Counted from the first letter of the stretch, positions 9,928-21,205 are shown. The stretch: 52,825 nt of DNA from Stentor coeruleus (GCA_001970955.1 MPUH01000460.1:1-52825), one strand, 5' to 3'. Translations and numbers: made by a program. Notes: generated by a model from the letters alone, not told the origin.

Positions 9928-10696
9928 ATGGGTAACTCATGCTTTTCCAAAAAACATCAGCAATTAATAAACTCAAAGCTATCAATAACTTCTTCAAAAT
10001 CTGCAGTTCCTGAAGAAAGCTTACCTCAGGCTTTTAACAAAAGTGTTAGCATCCTCCTAGAATATATCCCTGGAGGATGTCTTAAAGAAATAATACTCAA
10101 ATATAGTCCATTAGAAGAAAACATAATCAGAAATTATTTAAAGCAAATTATCCAAGTAATAAAATATCTACATGAACAAGGAATATCACATAATAATATA
10201 CTTGCAGAAAAAATATATATAAATTCTGAAGGGAAACTTAAACATTGTGGTTTCAAAAATTACACAAAGTTGATTAAAATGATCTAGAAAAAAGCCTAAT
10301 GGCTGAAAAAATCATAGATTTTCATACAAGTTTAGCACCTGAAGCATTAAATGGGCATGCTCATGATAAATCTGATATTTGGAGCATTGGATGTTTGACT
10401 ATTCAACTATTGACAGGTAAAGAGCCTTTTGATTATATAAGCAAAGATAAGGATATGGTGATTAAAGAATTGAGTTTGGGGAGCTTTGATTTGGTTTTAC
10501 CTAAAGTAACAAAAAGCATGAAGGGGTTTTAGAGGTATGTTTGAATAGAAACCCTGAAAAAAGGCCAGAGTTAATGAGCTTTGAAGTGGTATCTGAGAAG
10601 AGGTTTATAAGTGATTTTAACTTGGATGAGAGCATGAGGACTAGCTTGAATAGAACAGCAGATTTTCATGCTATTGCCGAACTTGAAAATGAATAA
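9928..10696 (+). pseudogene. Protein kinase pseudogene (STE/MAP3K-like)
   Basis: A kinase domain is recognisable but broken. The first frame (9928-10287) starts MGNSCFSKK and enters the domain only at the hinge (VSILLEYIPGGCLKE). The Gly loop, the VAIK Lys and helix C, some 70 residues, are missing. HRDxKxxN has become HNNILAEK and DFG has become CGF. A stop at 10285 and a shift lead into the second frame (10299-10532) with SLAPEALNG, KSDIWSIGCLTIQLLTG and EPF. Another shift before 10532 gives EVCLNRNPEKRPELMSFE in a third frame ending at 10696. No 15- or 16-nt intron repairs either shift. The remains fit an NPK1/MAP3K-like kinase. Loss of the N-lobe and catalytic residues means it cannot be active. 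Confidence 0.8.
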
Positions 10697-10911
10697 AAAT
10701 AATTTCAGTTTATAAGTGCTAATATTTTTAGCACTAATTGTTAGTTAAATGATTATATCTTCTTTGATAGCATTTTAGATTTAATATTCAATAGCACCCT
10801 AATATTTCATAGATATAAAAGATAATTATTATAAAGTATGTATATGCAACGTATATAAAAACATCAATTTCTTATGAATAACTAAAATATTTACCTACAA
10901 TAGCCTATTTA

Positions 10912-13462
10912 TTATGCAAAACTCGACCTAGTCGTGCTTTTTTTAAACAGCCTATACTTAACAAACCCTTGCTCCACAGCTTCACTCAGTTTCTTCGAGA
11001 GCATCGGTGGGGTATAAATATACCCTAACATATCTTTCTCAGGGTCAGGCGAGTTAAAATGCTCAACAACTCTAGCAAGTGCATCAACAAACTCAATCTT
11101 AGTTGCTTCTGTATGAATAATCCCACTAATCTCATCAACATGTGTCATAAGTGCCATATGAAAACATAAAGTTGCATGTCTAATATTAAAAGTTTCACTC
11201 ATTAACCCATGATTCTGACACAAATTCAAAAAATCCTCAACGAGCATATACTTTTTTTCTCCAGGTTTAGCCTTTCTTCCACTATAAATATCAAAAATTG
11301 TCTGAAAAATTTCCCTATTTTCTATTAGAACTTCTTCACATTCTTTATTAAAAAGTCGATCAACACGCCATTTATCTTGTTCGTATATAGTCAAATGATT
11401 TATGAAGTGTGTTTGGAAGAAGGTTTCTATTGCTTCACATTCAGTAAAGCAAAGACCTGAACGATAGTATTTGTCTAAGGAAACTCTGATGAGGAATTCA
11501 AGGAATTCATGGCGGACTAAGCCATATGCGGAATTTGTTGTGTTTTTAGAGTATTTAGATGCTTTGAGGGCAAGGTCAACATCAGAAATTTTGAAGTTCT
11601 TATCGAAGATCTCACATTTTTGGCACAGCTCAGTGAGGATAGCTAAATTGATTGAAAATATGCTCCCGTTGGTACCGATAGCAGCATAGAGGCGGTAAGT
11701 TTTTCTTCTGTATGTTTTTTACATAAATTTATAGTATGGGCGCACAAGCTCTTTAATTCTATCTCTTAAAGTATCATTTTTTATTACTCTGAGCATTTTC
11801 GTGTTTTTCCAGTCAAATTCAAAGCATCGGTTTAGTAGTTCCTATATATACCCTTACCTCAGTTTCACAGTAATAGTTAGCAAAAATAGAGTTTCCTAGT
11901 TGCCATTCAGCTGTTATTGGCGCATCAGGTATTTCTAATATAAAAGTCTTAATCTCAGGTCTAGGTTTGCAAGTTAAAATATGACTGTCTAGGATAATAT
12001 AATTAATTGTATGTGTTACTAGACTTATTGATTGATTTTCTCCATATTTGATTGTTTTTTCTATAGGGTGTTCTAAGGTTTCTTTAGGGTATTGTGATGA
12101 AACTTGAGCTTTGCCTCGGTAACTGAAGAAAAACTTTATAGGTGTAGCCCTAGGCACTGCTCGAATGGTTTCGTTGAGGAATCCTTGTGATGGTTCTAAA
12201 AGAAATGGGTTGTAGTCATCTAATTCTAAGTGTATATATACATATTCTCTCTGTACTTTGTGCTTTCTGGTATATACTTCAAATAACTTCCGTCTCCAAT
12301 GTATCAAATCTGGGTCCCACTTTATATCAAAATCCACATACTTATTACAAATCCAGCACTTATGATCATTAATCCTCCTAGGTGTTCTTAATATCCTTGC
12401 AGACTTCTGCAAAGTTGGAGATATACATATTTCCTTCAAAGGAAAAACAAACCCTAAATGATCAATAGTGCAATAGTTTCCTTCAACATGCAATCCAATT
12501 ATTGTCCGATTATTCTTCAAAGCATTTCCTAAAGCAATTCCTGAATCAAAAGATATCCTATTATGTGATATATCCAAATGCTCAATCATGCTTTCTGAAG
12601 TCAAAAACCAACACAAAGCTTCAATAGTGCATATTTCGCTACCGATTGAGTTCCAAGACAAATCAACTGCTTTTAATGTATCATTATGCCCGAGTCCTTC
12701 AAACACTAAAACTCCTTCTTGCCCTTTAAACAAATTCCAATGCAAATCAAGTTTTTTTAAAGTTGTTGTTTGTAATACAAGCTCTTTAATCATATTCCCA
12801 CACCCAGGACCAAGTTTGTTATTAGCAATGTTTAGTTCTTGTAAGCTGTGATTTGATCTTAAAGCTGTTATTATAATCTTAAGACCTTTTAATGTTAAGT
12901 TTATACTTTCAAGTGAGAGTTTTTCTATACAAGATTCAAAGCTGTTTAGCATGTTTGAAAGAGTTTTGATTGAATTAGTGCTTATGATGTTATTAGATAA
13001 GTCTAAGGTTTTCATGTTTTTCTTTTTGAGACTTATGAGTAAAATGTTGAGACCTTCATCTGCTATACGATTGTTTCGTATATTTAATTCTTTAAGGTTT
13101 GGAAGGTCACGAACTGTTTGAGAAAGGGCTTTGGCGTAATCATCACCTAAGCCACGATCTTTAAGATTAAGTTTTGTTAGTTCTTCACGTGCTACTGGGT
13201 TAAGTTTTGTCTTACTTAAAGATCTTAATGATGAATAATGCATTCTGGGATGAATTTTGGCTGGGGTTAAATGCTTTTTAATGCTTTCATACATGATCAT
13301 GGTGCTTTTAAGTTTTAGGAACCCTTCTGGGGTGTTGTTTCTGTCTTGAAGAAGTTTTTCTTTTAGGTTGAATTGTTCTTTGAAATTCATGTGTGATTTA
13401 GATATTGATATTAGCTTTGGGACTGGAGAATTATGAATGCTTCCAGTTGATATCGACTGCAT
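10912..13462 (-). CDS. Leucine-rich-repeat (ribonuclease-inhibitor type) protein with long C-terminal domain
   Basis: Three exons: 11858-13462, 11723-11841 and 10912-11707. They are joined by a 16-nt intron (11842-11857, GTAAGGGTATATATAG) and a 15-nt intron (11708-11722, GTAAAAAACATACAG), giving 839 aa. Without splicing it looks like two unrelated genes. Residues about 85-340 carry RNI-type LRRs (LKELNIRNNRIADEGL, KTLDLSNN, LQELNIANNKLGPG, LKAVDLSWNSIGSE, IEHLDISHNRISFDSG). A CWIC pair lies near residue 370, followed by a beta-rich middle part. The C-terminal third is helical, with HEFLEFLIRVSLDKYY and KYMLVEDFLNLC resembling EF-hand-like helices without clear calcium loops. RNI-type LRR proteins of this size often serve as cytoskeletal or axonemal scaffolds. 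That role is inference. Confidence 0.85.
11708..11722 (-). other. 15-nt spliceosomal intron
   Basis: On the minus strand GTAAAAAACATACAG. Splicing after two bases of an Ile codon continues the LRR protein from PYYKFI into RKTYRLYAAIG. Confidence 0.85.
11842..11857 (-). other. 16-nt spliceosomal intron
   Basis: On the minus strand GTAAGGGTATATATAG, between codons. If retained, the reading frame runs 12 more codons to a TGA and truncates the LRR protein at 547 aa. Spliced, it continues into a 304-residue C-terminal part. Confidence 0.8.
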
Positions 13463-13885
13463 ATTTGATAAGTTATATATTAGACAAAATGTATGAATAG
13501 TTATATATTAGACAAAATGTATAAATATATATCTAGTTTAAGGAAGGCAGTTACTCTTAGAGTGGAAAACTTCATGTGCTGAGATCTAAATGTAATATAA
13601 AAGTGATCACAAATTTATGCTGACAATTCTTCATGGACTATATTTGATTTTATCTTTTAGTTTTATGTATTAAAAATTATTGTATATCTTATATTTAGAA
13701 CATTAGGCATTATGATATTAGTTTATTTAATAAGACTTGTATTTAAAGCATTAAATGTTAAGATTATGATATTGGTTTATTTAATAAGACTATATAATAT
13801 AATATACTTAATTTATTCAGTAAACTTATTTTAAAAATCTATTGAGAGTACTTTCCCGCACACACTTCACATAATTTTTGTATAA
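13463..13885. other. Intergenic, divergent promoter region with short repeats
   Basis: About 420 bp between divergent genes. It contains two imperfect tandem repeats: the 28-bp one listed separately, and ATTATGATATTRGTTTATT (R = A or G), followed in both copies by TAATAAGACT, starting at 13709 and 13763. No coding potential is seen. Confidence 0.6.
13471..13526. repeat. Tandem duplication, 28-bp unit
   Basis: AGTTATATATTAGACAAAAT followed by GTATGAAT at 13471-13498 repeats at 13499-13526 with one change (GTATAAAT). It sits immediately upstream of the LRR gene start. Confidence 0.85.
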
Positions 13886-16240
13886 ATGGATTCAAGCAAA
13901 TCGCCTATAAAAATTACTCGCCGGACAACTCTGATAAAGCCTGGAGATTTACTTCTTCGTAGAGCTTTTACCTTATATTCAAATTACAAAGAAATGCAAC
14001 CTGAGCAGCTTGGGATTCAATTTAGTGCAGAAAAAGTGCTCCTTAGAGGTACAAATCATCCAGAAACTTTTACAGTTACTTTAAAAACTGACTCTGAATT
14101 AACTTTCTGCCTAAACACAAGAAATTCTCCGTACTTACAAATAACCCCAGACAAAATCACTTTAAACAAAAAAAATCGCACTGAAATAATAACAGTATGC
14201 TCAGAAGAAAATCGAAATGCTGAAATTGACATTTTACATCTCCGCCATGAAAAACGCGAATACATAGTAAAAAAGATTTTCGTCCTAGGTTCAGAAGGAA
14301 TCGAGCTCCGTACCGCAGGATCTGATGAGCACTTCCAACTAGCTCATGGAGCATCTGTATCTAGACTTCTAGAGCTAATGGAGCAATCTTTAGAATCAGC
14401 AGAACCACCAAAAAAGCCAACCAAAATCCTTCGCCCCTCTCCAGAAAAAGTGTTTGAGAACTTTGAAACTTTATTCCTAAGCCAAAAACGTGACCAATGC
14501 TATGTCGAATATCCATATTGGGTAGATATAGCTGTAGGTGACCTTCATGGTCTATGTTGTGCAAAAGATGGGCGTCTTTACTCATGGGGAAATGGTATTT
14601 TTGGTCAGCTAGGCTTGCCAACTGACGATCTAGTCATAGTACAAAAAGAGATGCTCCAGCCAAGATTCAAAAAAATTTGGGCACAAAAACTCCAAAAAAT
14701 CATAATGCTGCCTAATATGCCCCCAAACCTCAAAGAAACACTTGAAAAAATGCATGTTCCTTACCTTGCCATAGCCCCGAAACTTATAAGAGTCCCTTTT
14801 AAATCTTTAGTCCAAGCAGTAGCATGTGGTCTTTATCATAGTCTTATACTTACAGAATTCGGTGAAGTACATTCATTTGGATTAGGAGAAGGAGGAAGAT
14901 TAGGTCATGGAGGTGAAGAGTCATGCATGGTCCCAGAGCAAATTAAACTTCCTTGTAAAGGTATCCGTATAGCAGCTGGATATCATAATAGTTTTTTTGT
15001 CCTAGAAGATCGTAACGTTTGGAGCTGTGGGGAAACATGCCAAGGGTCTTTAGGTCATGATACAAACAAGCTCGTCCCAACTCAAATTCCTTTTCTTAAA
15101 GATGCTCATCATATATCAAGTGCATCAACTCATACAGGTGTAGTGACGACACAAGGCAAAGCTATACTTTTTGGGTGTAATTCAGATCATAAACTTGGAG
15201 GACTATCACCTCATACTATAGATGATATTAATGGAGAACTTTTAAGAGGGATTTACTGTGGAGGTCGGCATACTTGTGCTTTAACTCAGAAACTAGAGGT
15301 TTATGCTTGGGGATATAATACTTCAGGCCAATTAGGCTTGTCAAGTACTATGTTTCATTCAATGACTGAACCTGTGAAAGTTGAATATTTGACTGGAAGA
15401 GGGGTTATAAACCTAGCTTTAGGCTGGGAACATTCAACTGCAATAACTGTTGATGGACTGTTATACTGTTGGGGAAGTAATGCTAAAGGTCAATTAGCTA
15501 TAGGAACATTAGCCAAAGAATTTAGAAGGGTGGGTTTACCAAGGCTTATAGATCAGCTATTAGGTAGTCCAGTCACAGCGATATCAGCAGGTCGTACAGC
15601 AAGTTTTTTCATAACAGCTGATGCCCACCCAGAAAAAAATTCCAACCTTTTCGCCCACTGGAAAAAAACCTTATTATATGAAGAGAGGCATATGCAAGAA
15701 TTAGCAAATTACAGATTTTCATTACTTATAAGAGATCTTAAAAGAGAACAACTAGTTAAAAAAGTCGAACAGGAAAGAAATAAAGAAATAGCTCGACCTG
15801 TCTCATCTCCTAAAGCTCAAAATGTTCAACAAAAACCTCAAGCTGAAGTTAAAAGCTTACCAGAAAGCTATTATGCTTTTTGGAATGAAGAAAATCCTAA
15901 TACAGAAAAATATGAAAACAGAACAGTGGTCAAGTTTGGTAATCCTGTTTATTATAAACAAGGTCGTTCTCACGTTGTGACCATGTTTAGCAAGCCAACT
16001 AAAGCGAAAATTGAAGAAAGCGAGCTTAATTTTAGAGAAATTATGACTGTAGCAAGTAATCAAGGTCCTAAAACTGAAACAAGAATAGCTTTAGGAGGAG
16101 ATGAGAATTCAAACAGACCTGCTTATTATGAACGCATGCAAGCTGTACTCAAATCCTCCCATGGGCCTAGTTTGCTATACCCAAGCCTTTTCCCTCCATA
16201 TGATTTAGCATCAAATCCTATGCTTTTAGCTCCTAAGTAA
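13886..16240 (+). CDS. RCC1-repeat protein with N-terminal beta-sandwich domain
   Basis: 784 aa, intronless. Residues about 30-140 form a strand-rich segment (PEQLGIQFSAEKVLLRG, ETFTVTLKTDSELTFCL, LNKKNRTEIITVC) that looks like an MSP/ASH-type Ig fold. This domain is often found on ciliary and centrosomal proteins. Residues about 210-590 hold RCC1 repeats with the typical G-x-G-QLG pattern (RLYSWGNGIFGQLGLPT, VHSFGLGEGGRLGHGG, VYAWGYNTSGQLGL, LLYCWGSNAKGQLAIG), probably a seven-bladed propeller. The tail is basic and disordered with a short coiled coil near residue 610. A nuclear Ran exchange role is unlikely given the fusion. Ciliary or scaffold use is inference. The gene converges on the PKD2 gene with only 12 bp between stop codons. 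Confidence 0.85.
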   Translation: MDSSKSPIKITRRTTLIKPGDLLLRRAFTLYSNYKEMQPEQLGIQFSAEKVLLRGTNHPETFTVTLKTDSELTFCLNTRNSPYLQITPDKITLNKKNRTEIITVCSEENRNAEIDILHLRHEKREYIVKKIFVLGSEGIELRTAGSDEHFQLAHGASVSRLLELMEQSLESAEPPKKPTKILRPSPEKVFENFETLFLSQKRDQCYVEYPYWVDIAVGDLHGLCCAKDGRLYSWGNGIFGQLGLPTDDLVIVQKEMLQPRFKKIWAQKLQKIIMLPNMPPNLKETLEKMHVPYLAIAPKLIRVPFKSLVQAVACGLYHSLILTEFGEVHSFGLGEGGRLGHGGEESCMVPEQIKLPCKGIRIAAGYHNSFFVLEDRNVWSCGETCQGSLGHDTNKLVPTQIPFLKDAHHISSASTHTGVVTTQGKAILFGCNSDHKLGGLSPHTIDDINGELLRGIYCGGRHTCALTQKLEVYAWGYNTSGQLGLSSTMFHSMTEPVKVEYLTGRGVINLALGWEHSTAITVDGLLYCWGSNAKGQLAIGTLAKEFRRVGLPRLIDQLLGSPVTAISAGRTASFFITADAHPEKNSNLFAHWKKTLLYEERHMQELANYRFSLLIRDLKREQLVKKVEQERNKEIARPVSSPKAQNVQQKPQAEVKSLPESYYAFWNEENPNTEKYENRTVVKFGNPVYYKQGRSHVVTMFSKPTKAKIEESELNFREIMTVASNQGPKTETRIALGGDENSNRPAYYERMQAVLKSSHGPSLLYPSLFPPYDLASNPMLLAPK

Positions 16241-16252
16241 TTTAATATCTTA

Positions 16253-18815
16253 TTATTCTTGCTTTTCTTCTTCTTCATCTTTTTCTTCCTCGTCTTCTTC
16301 AAAGTCAGTTTTTTTCTCCTTTTTATCGAAAAGCTTACGTTTAAAAGCATATGGCAGCCAGTCAACAAACCACATCAAAACGTCATTTTTTTTCCAGGTT
16401 GTCGCATTATCTGTATACCCCTCTTGAAGCCTTGTGATCTTATAAGCATCAAAGTATATCGCCATAAAAAGACTAAAAAGAAAGAAAATCAATAGCAAAA
16501 AATAGCAAATGATAAAAAGAATCGTCCAGCTTTCATGAAGAGCTATAAGCTTGTCAAACTGCCCATGGCCTAAAGATATCAGCAAAAGGTTTAGTATTGA
16601 GTATATAAAACTATAGTAATTATGATGATGAACACCCCAGAGACTTTGGCCAATCATGCTAAAAGCAATGACAAGCAATGCTAAGATGATAATAAAGCTT
16701 ATAACATCTTTTGCTGAATGCTGTATTGTGCTTATAAGTATGTAAACACGTTTGTTTAATGTGAAAAAAAGGAGGATTCTGACTATAATAAGTGTTAAAG
16801 TCATAGTATTAATATTGTGATACAGTTTATAATAGTTGCCAAGTGCGCTAAAGTCTATGAATTTTTTCTCAGTTAAAATGTTTTCTGTATTTTCATTAAG
16901 CCACAAACTTATAGCGACTGAGAAAATGACCATTACAATCAGTAAAAGATCCATTATCCCTTGAAAGCTTATAGCATGTTTAGCATTACGTCTTCCATCA
17001 CGTATTTCTAGTATATTTCCTATATATATATATAAAATATAAAGTGAAAATATGATTTTGAAGATATCTGCAGTAGCTGCCCCGCTATTACGACCAAAGA
17101 GATCTGGTTGGACTGTTATGACATCGAGTTGTTTTGGAAATGCTAGACGATTTGTGCTGATTTCAATTATTATTGATACAACAACCCAAAGATCATAGGA
17201 AGGCTGGTAGAGATTAGCTGATATGAATACTGCTCTGGTACTTGAAGCAAGCCAACTTTCACTATACATGCTAGAGAAAGTATTTCGAAATTCAGCTGAT
17301 GTCATATTATCAGTGCTAAACTCTTGCAAATACCCAGAAGTATCATAAACCCCAAACTCTCCAGTATATTTCTGCTTGTAACCTGTATCTTTATAATATA
17401 TTCTCCAATCATCTAGACCAACACCAATTGTCTCAGTATATTCTTCATTGCCTTCAGTATTAAAATAATAGCATTTATAAGTCGAATTTATAGTCAAGTC
17501 TGATCTCAAACAGCTTTTTTCCTTACTCCTTACTTGTCTTATAACTACAGGGCCAACTATATCATAAAACAAATAAATGGCATTTTCAGACTTCCCACTA
17601 AAAAACGCATCACTTATAGTTTCATTTATCCAATCCTTAGCTGTTGTAGGATCTACAATTGCATAGAATCTATTTGGATCTAATGACCTATACACTTTTT
17701 CCCTAATCCAAAACTCCTGCTCAATATTCCTTCTTTGAGTTATAACATAAGTAATTGTCGCTAATAACAATATTAAGAACAAAAATGCACAGCATGATGT
17801 ATCCCTACCATGTTGCCTACGGACTTCAGCTTCATCAGAATTTTCTCTTACTGGGGGTAAATAGTATTTTAAATGATAATAATCTTCTAATGTGTTTTTG
17901 AACTTCTCTAATTCTTGCTGAGCCTTAGTCAAATTTTGAGCTTTAATAGACCTACCTTGTGATCTATTTGCCGCAGGGTCATCAACTAGTATAAATATTA
18001 CTATATTGTTCTGGCTTAGTCACATATGCTGAGAGCATAGAAGTTTTTTCTATAAGCCAAACCTCAGGGTAGATGTTGTTTTTATTAAAATAAGTCTCAC
18101 ATGGCTGAGTTTGAGCTTGGGGTTGAGTCTGACCTTGTGGTTTATTGTTTTTCGCTTTATCTTCATTTATATCAGTGTTTTTAGATTGGTTGCTTTGTGA
18201 GGCTTCTAATGGAGTAAAAGCTAAGGAATAAAGGGCATAGTCAGTTGGGTTAAGCATCTAAATAAAATATACCCAATGGTCGCAAGCATGCTTTTTTAGT
18301 TGGTCAAATTTCATCCCTTTGTCTATACGGAATGTTGCTTCTCTTGGGATAATTTTATTCTGTTGGATTTTGTTTGCATGAGCTGGAGCCTGAATTAACT
18401 TGATCTTTACAGTGTGGATCACTAGATTTGATTTAATTTCAGTTTTTTGCCCATCAAAAAAAAACAATTCGCTTGGGTCCATATTGTTTTCTGGTCTTGC
18501 TGAAATCAGTTTGAGGATTTTTAACTTGAGTTCTTTTTCAGCTTTGATGTCTGCGTCTAGCACTTCGCCTTTATCTTTTTGTTCAGAGTCATTACGCTCT
18601 TTGAGACCTTCAGCAATTTTTTTAAGCTCGTTTAATTTTCTCTTGCGAGTGTTTAGCTCGTTGTTCCGCACTGCAATACGTTCGGTGGCTTGCTCTAGCT
18701 TCTCTTCTATGATGAAAAGGTCAGCTTTGATCCCGTTTTGGTAGTTTTTTAGCTTTTTAAGTTCATCTTTTTTGGATTCGATTTCGGATTTGAGCTTAGT
18801 TGCTTTTTCTGACAT
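16253..18815 (-). CDS. Polycystin-2 (PKD2/TRPP) family cation channel with N-terminal coiled coil
   Basis: Three exons (18273-18815, 18002-18257, 16253-17985) joined by a 15-nt intron (18258-18272) and a 16-nt intron (17986-18001) give 843 aa. Residues 1-115 are a strong coiled coil. About 130-260 is a beta-rich, possibly ubiquitin-like segment. S1 is near 331-349 (CCAFLFLILLLATITYVIT). A large extracellular polycystin (TOP) domain with several N-glycosylation sequons follows, then S2-S6, with ILEIRDGRRNAKH after S2. The pore helix and filter read NLLLISLGHGQFDKL. The LGD filter motif of PKD2 is LGH here (His740, codon at 16565-16567). The tail is highly acidic (runs of E and D). PKD2 channels act in ciliary and plasma-membrane calcium signalling. 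The filter change suggests altered selectivity, which is inference. Confidence 0.92.
17986..18001 (-). other. 16-nt spliceosomal intron
   Basis: On the minus strand GTAATATTTATACTAG in the PKD2-family gene. Without splicing the frame meets TGA two codons on. Spliced, KPEQY continues as IDDPAANRSQ into the channel. Confidence 0.85.
18258..18272 (-). other. 15-nt spliceosomal intron
   Basis: On the minus strand GTATATTTTATTTAG, exactly between codons of the PKD2-family gene. Its last three bases are an in-frame TAG, so retention would stop translation after the coiled-coil part. Confidence 0.85.
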
Positions 18816-19472
18816 TTATTTATTCCGACTTTCAGCAGGTTATGTGGCAAGGTGAAAATTTTGTTTTTCTGAAAAGGTGAGAAGAAAATATTCTTAAAAT
18901 AAGAATGCCAAGTGAGGATGAATGAAAGTTTGATTGTAATGTTTTTAATTTTAGATGTCAAGATTTTAGTATGAATACTGAAGGATTGTGTTCAGAGGAT
19001 ATAGGATAATTTTAAGACTCTAATTTTGATTAGAATAATGATTATGAATTTAAAACATATTTTTAATATCTTCATGCAGCAAATAATTTTTTAGTTCTTG
19101 ATGATATAATAAATCTATCAGAAACAAATCATAATTTTTTCCCTAAAGATAGCATAAAGCATCACTCTAAAAGACAATTGTCTTTATATATATATTATTT
19201 TTAAACTTGCACCAACAAAAAACTAAAATTCTAAAAAAATTTAAACTAAACAAAAACCTCAAAAATTTTAAACTCTTATCCCTCTTCCGAAATATTTTTC
19301 CCCTTTCAACCTCCAAAATTTCTATCAAAACTCATCCTAATAATCATGAAAATCAAAAGATCCCATAAATAAAATCTCAATAATAAACTATTTACATAGC
19401 TTTATCAGTTTTAAACAAAAAAATAATTCTCATAAGCTTATAAGCGAAAAATTTAAATGGCAGTTAAGTTAA
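18816..19472. other. Intergenic, between divergent genes
   Basis: About 650 bp of AT-rich sequence separating the divergent PKD2-family and DHHC genes. The plus strand turns C- and A-rich approaching the DHHC start. A short ATG frame at 19457 reads MAVKLNV then stops. No gene is supported. Confidence 0.55.
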
Positions 19473-20546
19473 ATGTTTAATGAAGTTAGAGAATATTCGC
19501 TTTTCTCACAAACAAGTGCATACGTTGTCCCACCTGAAATCCCAAGTGAAGTCCATCAGTTGCCTTATGGGTTTACATCAGGAATTTTGTATTTCCAGTT
19601 TGAGAAGAAGAACATAAACACAGAAGTTTCTGTTAAGGATAGGATTATGATGATAGTACCTGTTATAATAATGCTGAGTATTATCCTTATAGAAACTCGA
19701 GCATATATGTTTTGGTATATTTTGCCTATGATGGATCAAATTGGGTTCTTCACCTCCACCTATACATTTTCATCCCTGCTATCATCAAAGTACTCATTAC
19801 ATTTCCTCATCTTTTTAGCTCTTTGTATCAACTTATATATAAGCACTTTACTGACAATATTTACTCCACCAGGTGAAGTTATTCAAGACTTACAACTTGA
19901 AGCTAACAACCTTCGTGAGAATATTTTCCAAGTAATGATATCAGAAGATTTCTTAGAAAAAATGAAAAAACATGGAAATTGCGAAAGGAAGAGAACTCTT
20001 TTCCCTCGTTTTTGCAGGTCTTGTCTTATGGTAAAACCTGATAGGAGCCATCATTGCTCTGTGTGTAATAAATGTGTATTGAAAATGGATCATCATTGTC
20101 CTTATGTTAACAATTGTATTGGGCAAAAAAATTATAAGTATTTTATGAATATGGTCATGAGTGGTACTGCAGCTAGTGTTTTTATATCGTTTACTATGTG
20201 GGAAGGGGTAAAAATGGCTTGGGAAAACTCAGAGTATGATGTTAATTACCAGGTTTATATAGGCATTGCATATTTTGGCAATGTGGTATTATCAGTGGTT
20301 CTTTGTGCTTTTTGTTTTTTTCACTTTTATTTAATCAGCAATGCATTGACAACTATTGAATTTAGGGAAAAAATGACGGTTAAGTTTGATAAAAGCCCTT
20401 ATCATGTATCCTGCCTGAATAATTTTGTTGAGGTATTTGGAAGCAACCCTTTTGTGTGGTGTTTACCATTAAGTAAGGTGTATTTAGGACCAAATTCTTC
20501 TGATCCTTTGCTCTCTTTTAAATCTTCGGAATCCTTGCACGTGTAA
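19473..20546 (+). CDS. DHHC-type protein S-palmitoyltransferase
   Basis: 357 aa with four predicted membrane helices: two near residues 50-70 and 95-132, and two after the catalytic domain (near 230-250 and 265-295). The Cys-rich domain runs [21 protein letters not shown] then [18 protein letters not shown], with the catalytic DHHC at about 206-209. The Cys of this motif takes the acyl group and passes it to substrate cysteines. The C-terminal NPFVWCLPL resembles the PaCCT motif of the family. All catalytic and zinc residues are present, so it should be active, probably on Golgi or plasma membrane. Substrates here could include the Cys-rich or MGC-starting proteins in this window, but nothing links them directly. 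Confidence 0.93.
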   Translation: MFNEVREYSLFSQTSAYVVPPEIPSEVHQLPYGFTSGILYFQFEKKNINTEVSVKDRIMMIVPVIIMLSIILIETRAYMFWYILPMMDQIGFFTSTYTFSSLLSSKYSLHFLIFLALCINLYISTLLTIFTPPGEVIQDLQLEANNLRENIFQVMISEDFLEKMKKHGNCERKRTLFPRFCRSCLMVKPDRSHHCSVCNKCVLKMDHHCPYVNNCIGQKNYKYFMNMVMSGTAASVFISFTMWEGVKMAWENSEYDVNYQVYIGIAYFGNVVLSVVLCAFCFFHFYLISNALTTIEFREKMTVKFDKSPYHVSCLNNFVEVFGSNPFVWCLPLSKVYLGPNSSDPLLSFKSSESLHV

Positions 20547-20649
20547 TCATAAAAATCCTAACACTTAATTAAAACTTCCAATAAAAATCAGAAGAAGATT
20601 TTTTATCTATAAAGAAATATTAGAAATTAATAGCGAGATATATGATTAT

Positions 20650-20868
20650 TTAATATCTTGAATCGTTAGCTTTTTGCCAGTTCTTATAATTGGGTTCGAA
20701 CATGAACTCGTTTTCACCTAGGAAGAGCCAATCGAATAAACAAGGAATTCCCCAGAGAATAGAAAGTACGATCCAAGCAATATAATAGTAGTTTTCAACC
20801 CTTGCTATAAAAGATATGAAAATCAACCAGAACAATATGAACAGTTCTACCTTATGTCGAGGTTGCAT
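20650..20868 (-). CDS. Small two-helix membrane protein, unknown
   Basis: 72 aa: a short charged start (MQPRHK), two hydrophobic segments (about 8-25 LFILFWLIFISFIAR and 28-50 YYYIAWIVLSILWGIPCLF) and a polar tail rich in aromatic and charged residues (EPNYKNWQKANDSRY). The tail composition and regular layout favour a real gene over a chance AT-rich frame. I do not recognise a family. It lies tail to tail with the DHHC gene, 100 bp apart. Confidence 0.6.
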   Translation of the reverse strand: MQPRHKVELFILFWLIFISFIARVENYYYIAWIVLSILWGIPCLFDWLFLGENEFMFEPNYKNWQKANDSRY

Positions 20869-21205
20869 ATTTATATATATTAAAGTGTCATATTATGTAT
20901 GCTTCAACTAGGAATACTTTTTATATATTTTTTGAGATAGTAATTGCTTAGAATACTTATATACCAAAAAGTATATAAACACTATAAGATTATATTTTAT
21001 TTACAAGAACAATTTGCATCCTAATCTTTATTTTAACAATAAAACTATTTAAAAATTTCAAAAAACCTATAAATAATCTATAATACTACTTTATCTTGCA
21101 TAAGCCATGCTTTACATAAAAATCAGTTTTCCAAACTCACAAATCCTCTGAAAAATCTCCTCACCAAAAATACCAAATACCAAATATCTTATATATTTAA
21201 TATTC
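20869..21205. other. Intergenic, divergent promoter region
   Basis: About 340 bp of AT-rich sequence between the small membrane gene and the carboxypeptidase gene. No feature is seen. Confidence 0.5.

Noticed and set aside
10269-10287. 19-nt GT...AG segment at the first kinase break as an intron
   Set aside because: Removing it does not restore the frame, and the length is outside the 15-16 nt class.
10912-11394. Separate 160-aa gene with a non-ATG start
   Set aside because: The frame continues upstream without a break and joins the LRR gene through two consensus tiny introns.
17982-18257. Separate 91-aa gene between the coiled-coil frame and the PKD2 channel
   Set aside because: Both ends coincide with consensus 15/16-nt introns that keep phase, so it is a middle exon.
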